From positions 1 through 14,022 of the forward strand of contig PMMJ01000477.1 in NCBI GenBank assembly GCA_003162255.1: DNA of 14,022 nucleotides. Direction: 5' to 3'. Positions 8,075 to 14,022 of the stretch are shown here, piece after piece. A program made the position numbers and the translations under genes. How positions within the stretch are numbered: position 1 is the stretch's first letter; the number at the start of each line of letters is the position of its first letter. The DNA comes from Acidobacteriaceae bacterium. Its GTDB lineage: Bacteria; Acidobacteriota; Terriglobia; Terriglobales; Acidobacteriaceae. Under the pieces are notes generated by a model. The model had not been told where the DNA came from, did not search any database, and saw only the letters and a program-made list of their open reading frames with translations.

Positions 8075-8392
8075 CGAACATGATGCCGCGACCAAGTAAA
8101 TTGCGCCTTCCGGCCCGATAGCTTCGGTAAGGAATCTTCCTGAGAAAGCGATTAGCCGGCAAATGCCACCCGGGTACCGATACAAGAAAGGCGTCCGAGT
8201 ATGTGGCCCTGAGATACCATTGTGGTGTCGGGCGCGTAATCACTTTGCTCGCAAATCTGCGTCTAAGTCCCTGCCGATGAAGCAGATAAGGCTGTCATTG
8301 TCTGCGTGACTCAGTTCTTCTCAAACAGCTGCTCCGCATCCGCGACGTGATTTGCTCAACGAAATGTGACGTGAGAAATCGGGTTATTGTTG

Positions 8393-8440
8393 TCTGATAT
8401 TCCTGGCAGGAATAACAGAGTGACGAGAAGTTGTTGGACA
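8393..8440. repeat. Inverted repeat, right copy (27-bp palindrome plus arm)
   Basis: This is the partner of 8027-8074 in opposite orientation. The palindrome at 8393-8419 has the same arms around GGC, with one mismatched pair (A8397 against A8415). Read on the plus strand, the central triplets of the two copies are GGG and GGC, so the centres match in direct orientation while the arms are inverted. The outer arm ends in TTGTTGGACA at 8440. The copy lies 91 bp upstream of the excisionase start, with its arm facing that gene. Confidence 0.9.
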
Positions 8441-8530
8441 CAGCCGCGGAAACGAAGCAAATTGGCTGACATCGTCCGTTCTGCGCAGAGTCCAATCGAC
8501 CGAGGAACCGCAGCGGCGAAACGAGACTCT

Positions 8531-8803
8531 ATGTCAACCCAGCCCAATCGAATTCCAACACGCGAGCGACCACGCTCGGTTCGGGAAGCACCCGTCAGCC
8601 AAAAATACGCTGCCCGTTTCCTCAATCTCCACCCGAAGACCGTGCTCCGCAAGGCTCGCGAGGGCTCGCTTCCCGCTCATCCGGTTGGGACAGATCGGAA
8701 GCGATGGCATTTCTATCTCTCGGAGCTAGACCATTGGCTTCGTTCTCAGGTAATCTCAGGCAGCCACCCGCGTCGCCAACCCCAAGGAGATTACATTGGC
8801 TAA
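8531..8803 (+). CDS. Excisionase-like helix-turn-helix DNA-binding protein
   Basis: A 90-residue basic protein. The frame is open from 8387, but the ATG at 8531 is chosen because it gives a normal small excisionase length; the ribosome site is weak (an ACGAGA purine run). Residues about 21-75 are a MerR-like/excisionase winged helix: VSQKYAARFLNLHPKTVLRKAREGSLPAHPVG followed by KRWHFYLSELDHWL. This is the usual pattern of recombination directionality factors and helix-turn-helix type 17 proteins, where the first helices read DNA and the R/KRWxFxxSELDxWL segment closes the fold. By family it would bind near the att site and steer the integrase toward excision, or repress its own promoter. Its stop codon overlaps the start of the integrase gene (8796), so the two are translationally coupled. 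Confidence 0.82.
   Translation: MSTQPNRIPTRERPRSVREAPVSQKYAARFLNLHPKTVLRKAREGSLPAHPVGTDRKRWHFYLSELDHWLRSQVISGSHPRRQPQGDYIG
8784..8798 (+). promoter_or_regulatory. Ribosome binding site and TTG start of the integrase inside the excisionase gene
   Basis: AAGGAG (8784-8789) stands six bases before TTG (8796-8798), which opens the integrase frame with MAKRTRYQYGS. The TTG lies five bases before the excisionase stop TAA (8801-8803), in a different frame. No ATG or GTG fits the conserved integrase N-terminus. The rare start codon and the overlap suggest that integrase output is kept low and tied to translation of the excisionase. Confidence 0.8.
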
Positions 8804-9965
8804 GCGAACGCGGTATCAGTACGGTAGTGTTGAGATCGACAAACGCGTAACAGGACCGGACGTATGGCTCTATCGTTGGTGGGAACCGATTTCGGACGGA
8901 CGCAGGAAACGAAGGGGTTTCACCGTCGGAACGGTAGAACAGTACAAGACGGAGGCCCATGCCTTGAAAGCAGCAGAAGGCATGCGGCTGATGATCAACG
9001 ATGGCATCTTGCGCCGAGAACCGGTTCTCTTCTGTGGCATCCTGGACCGTTTCCTTCTCGATCAGAAACAGGAAGAGGAAGCCGAACAAATCACTCACAA
9101 TACTCTAGCCTCCTACCGAAGTATGATTTGCCAACACATCCGACCCAAGTGGGGGGACGCCTATCTCAAAGACGTTCGGCCTACCTTGGTACAGGACTGG
9201 CTCCGAAGGCTCGACCTCTCACCCAAGTACAGAGGCCACATTCGGTCCCTGATGTACCGTCTCTTCGACAAGGCGATGCTTTGGGAATTGCTGGAGGTGG
9301 ACCGCAATCCAATGGACCTGGTCGAGGTCAAGGGCATCAGCAAGCGCAAGAAACGTCCTTGCGTGCTCCAGGTAAAGGACGCTTGGCAAATGCTCGACGC
9401 GCTGGTTCAACCCTTTCGAACCATCGTGCTAATTGGCCTGTGTTTCGGTTTGCGAATCAGCGAAATCCTGGGTTTGCGCTGGACGGATTTCGATTTCAAA
9501 CGATCGGTGGTTCTAATCCAACGATCAGCGGTCGGGAAGCGACTAAACAAATTGAAGACGGAGTACTCGCAGGACGAGGTCCCGATCGAACGGGGTTTCA
9601 TTCTCGAACTGAGGAAATGGCAAGTGCTCTGTCTCGATTCCGAGGAGCGATGGCTCTTTCCGAGTCCGGCGACCGGCCGGCCGTATCATGCCGATTCGAT
9701 TCGTGCCGACTACCTGGTTCCGACAGGTCTCCAACTGGGACTTGGCAGGATCGGGTTTCACACGTTCCGCCACACTTATCGTGCGTGGCTGGACGAAACC
9801 GGAGCACCCGTGGGCGTACAGCAGAAACTCATGCGGCACGCGCATGTTTCGACCACTATGGATCAGTATGGCAATGCCTCGGCCCTGGCCAAGCGCAAGG
9901 CCAATCGGCCTATCGTGCAACGCCTCTTGCAAAGGCCTGCCAATCAAGAGGTCTCCATTCAATAA
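8796..9965 (+). CDS. Site-specific tyrosine recombinase (phage/ICE-type integrase)
   Basis: A complete 389-residue integrase. It catalyses insertion and excision of DNA between att sites through a phosphotyrosyl intermediate. Residues 1-60 form the arm-type DNA-binding region (RYQYGS, DVWLYRWWE, VGTVEQYKT). Residues about 75-165 are the SAM-like core-binding domain (IRPKWGD, DWLRRLDLSPK). The catalytic domain from about 185 contains R220 (GLRISEILGLRW), a likely catalytic K254 (LKTEYSQDEVPI), H322-x-x-R325 (HTFRHTYR), H348 (LMRHAH) and the nucleophile Y358 (TTMDQYG). All expected residues are present, so it looks active. It starts with TTG overlapping the excisionase gene and ends just before a strong hairpin; tRNA-fMet lies 90 bp further on. 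That context suggests the element was inserted at the tRNA 3' end, although the integrase normally uses short att cores that I could not identify with certainty. Confidence 0.95.
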   Translation: MAKRTRYQYGSVEIDKRVTGPDVWLYRWWEPISDGRRKRRGFTVGTVEQYKTEAHALKAAEGMRLMINDGILRREPVLFCGILDRFLLDQKQEEEAEQITHNTLASYRSMICQHIRPKWGDAYLKDVRPTLVQDWLRRLDLSPKYRGHIRSLMYRLFDKAMLWELLEVDRNPMDLVEVKGISKRKKRPCVLQVKDAWQMLDALVQPFRTIVLIGLCFGLRISEILGLRWTDFDFKRSVVLIQRSAVGKRLNKLKTEYSQDEVPIERGFILELRKWQVLCLDSEERWLFPSPATGRPYHADSIRADYLVPTGLQLGLGRIGFHTFRHTYRAWLDETGAPVGVQQKLMRHAHVSTTMDQYGNASALAKRKANRPIVQRLLQRPANQEVSIQ

Positions 9966-9997
9966 ATAAGGGGAACTGTGTGGCAGTTCCCCTTATT
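9966..9997 (+). terminator. Bidirectional hairpin terminator between integrase and tRNA-fMet
   Basis: A perfect 13-bp stem (ATAAGGGGAACTG at 9966-9978, complement at 9984-9996) with a five-base loop begins right at the integrase stop codon. On the plus strand only a short T-run follows; on the minus strand it is followed by TTATTTATT, a better tract. It can therefore end both the xis-int transcript and the convergent tRNA transcript. Confidence 0.75.
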
Positions 9998-10014
9998 GGA
10001 CAGTTTTGGACAGT
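9996..10014. repeat. Two direct copies of TTGGACAGT, 10-bp period
   Basis: TTGGACAGT occurs at 9996-10004 and 10006-10014, one helical turn apart, between the integrase terminator and the tRNA. The heptamer TTGGACA is also the outer end of both inverted-repeat arms (8027-8033 as complement, 8434-8440). This makes four copies bracketing the xis-int pair, compatible with arm-type sites for the integrase or excisionase (inference). Confidence 0.55.
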
Positions 10015-10054
10015 CGCTACAAGTGCCAAATTGCCCGTAACCTTATGATTGCGT

Positions 10055-10131
<77 letters not shown>

Positions 10132-10252
10132 GCAAAAGCATAACACAACTGTGGTGACGGGGGAAAAACTGGGTGGAGCGCGCAACTAGAAGCGCAGTCA
10201 GAACGCCAAAGTGCTCAATGAGACGCCATGCGGAGGCGCCTCTTCGGACTCT

Positions 10253-10291
10253 GTACAATGACTGCGTACAATGACTTTGTAGAATGATTTG
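10253..10291 (+). repeat. Three tandem 13-bp repeats with -10-like boxes upstream of the acyl-CoA synthetase
   Basis: Units start at 10253, 10266 and 10279. The first two share GTACAATGACT exactly; the third is GTAGAATGATT. Each contains a hexamer close to the -10 consensus (TACAAT, TACAAT, TAGAAT). The array ends 20 bp before the ATG at 10312. The third box would start transcription near 10292. No strong -35 is visible; TTCGGA (10243-10248) lies 18 bp before the second box. It may be a promoter with duplicated -10 elements or an operator array. Confidence 0.6.
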
Positions 10292-10311
10292 CGGGACCTT
10301 GATCGGAACGG

Positions 10312-12084
<1,773 letters not shown>

Positions 12085-12140
12085 GCCAGTGGAGTGCCGG
12101 ATATGGAGCGCCGGGCGTCCCCGCCGCCCGGCTGGACCCG

Positions 12141-12168
12141 TCGACTAAGCTGGCCGCAGCCGTACAAT
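12141..12168 (+). promoter_or_regulatory. Predicted sigma-70-type promoter of thiG
   Basis: A -35-like TCGACT (12141-12146, four of six consensus bases) and a -10 TACAAT (12163-12168, five of six) are 16 bp apart. The expected transcription start, about seven bases after the -10, falls on the A of the thiG ATG at 12175. No ribosome site could then be transcribed, which implies a leaderless or nearly leaderless mRNA. Confidence 0.5.
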
Positions 12169-12174
12169 AGGGTC

Positions 12175-12948
12175 ATGACGGATTCACTCATTATCGCTGG
12201 CAGGCAGTTCCGTTCCCGCCTGATCGTTGGGACCGGCAAATACAAGTCTTTTCAGGAAACCGCCCGCGCGCTGGAAGCCAGCGGCGCCGACATGGTGACC
12301 GTGGCCGTGCGCCGCGTAAATCTCGACCGCAGCAAGGAATCTCTGCTCGATTACATCGATCCGAATAAGTATTTCCTTCTCCCCAACACCGCCGGCTGCT
12401 ACACGGCCGACGACACCATTCGCACCGCCCGGCTGGCGCGCGAAGTGGGGCTCTCGGACTGGATCAAGCTGGAAGTGATTGGCGACCAGGCGACGCTGTA
12501 TCCGGATGTGCAAGCGACGCTCGAAGCCACCGGTGTGCTCGCGAAAGAGGGATTCACGGTGCTGGCCTATACGTCCGACGACATTGTGTTCGCCAAACGG
12601 CTGGTGGACGCGGGAGCTTCTGCCGTGATGCCTTTGGGCGCGCCGATCGGCAGCGGACTGGGGATTCAGAACTCCGCCAACCTGCGAATCCTGCGCGAGC
12701 TGATCACGGGAGTCCCGCTGATTGTGGACGCGGGCGTGGGCACAGCTTCCGACGCTGCCATCGCCATGGAGCTAGGCTACGACGCCGTCCTGATGAATAC
12801 CGGCATTGCCGGCGCCCAGGAACCGATGCTGATGGCGGAAGCGATGAAACACGCCGTGCTCGCTGGACGGCAGGCTTACATGGCGGGGCGCATGCCGCGA
12901 AAGCTCTACGCGACCGCAAGTTCGCCGCTGGAAGGCGTCGTGCGATAG
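12175..12948 (+). CDS. thiG: Thiazole synthase
   Basis: A 257-residue TIM-barrel enzyme that makes the thiazole phosphate of thiamine from 1-deoxy-D-xylulose 5-phosphate, dehydroglycine and the sulfur carried by ThiS thiocarboxylate. The frame is open from 12094, but the ATG at 12175 gives the family N-terminus (MTDSLIIAGRQFRSRLIVGTGKY) and the normal length; the upstream codons are Pro/Arg-rich spacer. Family landmarks are LPNTAGCYTADD at 69-80, K98 in WIKLEVIGD as the Schiff-base lysine, the phosphate-binding stretch MPLGAPIGSGLGI, IVDAGVGTASDAAIAMELG, and NTGIAGAQEPMLMAEAMKHAV. It appears intact. Neither thiS, thiO/thiH nor thiE is beside it in this window, so the other thiazole genes must lie elsewhere. 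A promoter sits immediately upstream. Confidence 0.96.
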   Translation: MTDSLIIAGRQFRSRLIVGTGKYKSFQETARALEASGADMVTVAVRRVNLDRSKESLLDYIDPNKYFLLPNTAGCYTADDTIRTARLAREVGLSDWIKLEVIGDQATLYPDVQATLEATGVLAKEGFTVLAYTSDDIVFAKRLVDAGASAVMPLGAPIGSGLGIQNSANLRILRELITGVPLIVDAGVGTASDAAIAMELGYDAVLMNTGIAGAQEPMLMAEAMKHAVLAGRQAYMAGRMPRKLYATASSPLEGVVR

Positions 12949-13006
12949 AGTCTGCTCGTGTCGGGACGGGCACCTCGCGAGCCTGCCCGGTTTTGCCGAA
13001 GCCCCG

Positions 13007-13054
13007 AGCGAAGCCGAGGGGAAAGTCGGAGGGTCCAAACCGAGCGCAGCTCGG
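13007..13054. repeat. Two related GC-rich dyads in the thiG / small-protein intergenic region
   Basis: Between thiG and the convergent small gene lie two similar elements beginning CCGAGCG, near 13005-13020 and at 13040-13054. The second is a perfect dyad CCGAGC/GCTCGG with loop gca. No T-tract follows, so this is not a clear thiG terminator. It resembles scattered intergenic repeats, but I cannot name a family. Nothing else is seen in 12949-13131. Confidence 0.35.
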
Positions 13055-13131
13055 CCACTTCATGGAATCACAGCAATTCTTGATGCGCACTAGGAATTTG
13101 CGTGGACGAGCCAGACGCCAGTCGCTCCACG

Positions 13132-13165
13132 AGAAAAAACTTAGGGCGGCCACCAGGGCCGCCCT
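13132..13165 (-). terminator. Rho-independent terminator of the small secreted protein gene
   Basis: On the minus strand, a perfect 9-bp GC-rich stem (AGGGCGGCC/GGCCGCCCT, 13165-13143, five-base loop) is followed by AAG and six Ts (13139-13134). It begins 26 bp after the stop codon at 13191. On the plus strand only a short T-run follows, so it would stop thiG read-through less well. Confidence 0.9.
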
Positions 13166-13190
13166 GTTTGCGTCAGCTGAATTCGTACGC

Positions 13191-13514
13191 CTAAAGCATC
13201 TTGACGCTGTCAACGTGGATCTTGTCGCCGTCGATGTGTCCGGTCACGGCAACATGATGTCCATAGTGCTCCTTAAGGGCATCGGGATTGTCCACCGCCA
13301 GAACCTTCTGGTCCTTGTCGGTAACAACCACCGCGCTGGCGCCGCCTTCAATGCACTTCTTAGCGCATCCGGCATGATCCGCGTTGGCTCCCTTAATGCC
13401 ACACTTGGAGTCGCTCACCCAGCCGTTCACCGTTTGGGCATCGCTGGCAAATGACACTGAGACGACCAGCACAATCAAAGCGCCGGCAAGTAACAACAAG
13501 AGAAATTTCCGCAT
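13191..13514 (-). CDS. Small secreted protein with conserved-looking Cys/His motif
   Basis: A 107-residue protein. The frame is open to 13586, but the ATG at 13514-13512 follows a strong ribosome site (AAGGAGG, six bases before it) and starts a signal peptide (MRKFLLLLLAGALIVLVVSV, cleavage near FAS-D or after SDA). The mature part (about 82 residues) has two blocks: GWVSDSKCG, then DHAGCAKKCIEGG, giving the spacing C-x9-H-x2-C-x3-C; and a beta-rich C-terminal half (AVVVTDKDQKVLAVDN, HHVAVTGHIDGDKIHVDSVKML) suggestive of a small OB-like barrel. I have seen similar small exported proteins in acidobacteria but know no function. The three cysteines and the His cluster (H, HH) could form disulfides or bind a metal or haem (inference). 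Own terminator downstream; a tandem repeat lies just upstream in the leader. Confidence 0.85.
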   Translation of the reverse strand: MRKFLLLLLAGALIVLVVSVSFASDAQTVNGWVSDSKCGIKGANADHAGCAKKCIEGGASAVVVTDKDQKVLAVDNPDALKEHYGHHVAVTGHIDGDKIHVDSVKML

Positions 13515-13530
13515 GTCACCCTCCTTTGTT

Positions 13531-13558
13531 TTGGTTCCCACCTTAGATTGGTTCCCAC
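13531..13558 (-). repeat. Two 11-bp direct repeats in the leader of the small secreted protein gene
   Basis: TTGGTTCCCAC occurs at 13531-13541 and 13548-13558 (17-bp period); on the coding strand this reads GTGGGAACCAA. The nearer copy lies 16 bp upstream of the ATG, just before the ribosome site, so it could be an operator pair or an RNA-level control site. No convincing -10/-35 was found upstream in 13559-13621. Confidence 0.5.
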
Positions 13559-13621
13559 ACGAGATGCGATCTTTGCACTCTATCACAGAAGAAGCAGACG
13601 CGGGGCGTCGACCTGTCGTTC

Positions 13622-14005
13622 TTAATGTCCGTTCTTAGCGTCGTTTTTCGCGCGGCCGGAGGGCGGCTTTTGCGGAGGATCGGGGACAACGTAAACAACT
13701 TCTCCAGGCCGTGTGTAGTGAAGTTGCTCGCGGGCTTCCTTCTCGATGGCCGCGGGATCGGATTTGAGCGATTTGATCTGATTGGCGTACTGGCTGTTTT
13801 CCTTCTGCAGGCGCTCAACCTCCGTCTGGAGTGATTGCACCTCGGTGCGCTTCTGACGATAGACGACCATGCCGTTGGCTCCAAACATGGCGTGCAGCAC
13901 TAACCCAAAGATAATAAGGATTGCGGCCGCCGTTCCCAGACGACGCCACTCCAGCACCAGCCACGACCAGACCGGACGCGTGCGCTCCACCCAGCGCGCC
14001 GCCAC
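13622..14005 (-). CDS. ftsB: FtsB/DivIC-family septum formation initiator
   Basis: A 127-residue bitopic membrane protein from a GTG at 14005-14003, with GGAGG a few bases upstream. The frame stays open to the window edge, so a start beyond base 14022 is possible. A transmembrane helix spans about residues 24-43 (LGTAAAILIIFGLVLHAMFG). A periplasmic coiled coil follows at about 48-85 (KRTEVQSLQTEVERLQKEN), and then the family signature DPAAIEKEAREQLHYTRPGEVVYVV. FtsB/DivIC joins FtsL and FtsQ (DivIB) in the divisome and helps activate septal peptidoglycan synthesis. A Pro/Lys/Asn-rich tail ends the protein. It lies upstream of, and on the same strand as, the small secreted gene, with about 107 bp between them. 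In many bacteria this gene follows enolase, which cannot be checked here. Confidence 0.88.
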   Translation of the reverse strand: MAARWVERTRPVWSWLVLEWRRLGTAAAILIIFGLVLHAMFGANGMVVYRQKRTEVQSLQTEVERLQKENSQYANQIKSLKSDPAAIEKEAREQLHYTRPGEVVYVVPDPPQKPPSGRAKNDAKNGH

Positions 14006-14022
14006 GGCCTCCGCCTTCGGAG

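Larger units (their letters stand above)
7962..8530. other. Divergent intergenic region between the pilin remnant and the excisionase
   Basis: No gene is supported in these 569 bases. The main content is a 414-bp segment (8027-8440) bounded by inverted repeats described separately. Its interior (8075-8392, 318 bp) has only short frames with no ribosome sites or recognisable products. The two genes pointing outward, pilin to the left and excisionase to the right, begin 66 and 91 bp from the repeat ends. The region would therefore be expected to hold their promoters, although I find no convincing -35/-10 pair. Confidence 0.5.

Noticed and set aside
8027..8440. CRISPR array or integron attC sites
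   Set aside because: Only two repeat copies exist, in inverted orientation and 318 bp apart, with no regular spacers and no integron integrase signature.
8622..9098. 158-codon minus-strand frame over the xis-int overlap
   Set aside because: It lies antisense to two well-supported genes and has no ribosome site or recognisable domain.
8864..10048. 394-codon plus-strand frame overlapping the integrase
   Set aside because: It is a shifted frame of the integrase gene with a composition typical of shadow frames, while the 8796 frame has all catalytic residues.
10137..10165. Promoter for tRNA-fMet on the minus strand (TATGCT as -10)
   Set aside because: The predicted start would fall on the first bases of the mature tRNA and the -35 match is poor, so this box is probably not the promoter.

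Overview
The window looks like chromosomal DNA of a Gram-negative, moderately GC-rich bacterium, most likely an acidobacterium (Terriglobia-like). This is inferred from gene content: an Oar-type TonB-dependent receptor with an N-terminal carboxypeptidase-regulatory domain, a secreted TPR protein, a single-pass membrane protein with an N-terminal domain I associate with acidobacterial genomes, and a small secreted Cys/His protein. No ribosomal RNA or species marker is present, so the assignment is an inference.

Layout. (1) 1-3668, minus strand: a 1124-residue outer-membrane receptor followed 72 bp downstream by the first 73 codons of a secreted SGNH/GDSL hydrolase that runs off the left edge; the two may be co-transcribed. 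(2) 3985-6534, plus strand: a secreted TPR-repeat protein and a membrane protein with a cytosolic N-terminal domain and a large extracytoplasmic domain. (3) 6535-10050: a decayed mobile region next to an initiator tRNA-fMet gene. It holds a hairpin-rich non-coding stretch, the 5' part of an old tyrosine integrase, the 5' part of a TrbC/VirB2 conjugal pilin joined tail-to-tail to it, a 414-bp segment bounded by a 34-bp perfect inverted repeat whose inner ends are near-identical palindromes, then an apparently intact excisionase-integrase pair. A strong hairpin terminator separates the integrase from tRNA-fMet (10055-10131, minus). (4) 10132-14022: housekeeping genes, namely a long-chain acyl-CoA synthetase preceded by three tandem 13-bp repeats, thiG (thiazole synthase) with a promoter so close that the mRNA may be leaderless, a small secreted Cys/His protein with a clear terminator, and an FtsB/DivIC cell-division protein at the right edge.

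How it fits together. Region 3 is the most unusual part. The simplest reading is that an integrative conjugative element entered at tRNA-fMet beside an older integrase remnant, and that a deletion then removed nearly all of the transfer genes, leaving half a pilin fused against half an integrase. The retained xis-int pair has all expected tyrosine-recombinase residues and could still be functional. The 47-bp palindrome-plus-arm sequence sits upstream of both outward-facing genes (trbC and xis), so it could be a shared operator, a recombination site, or the ends of a small non-autonomous element. The sequence alone does not decide between these.
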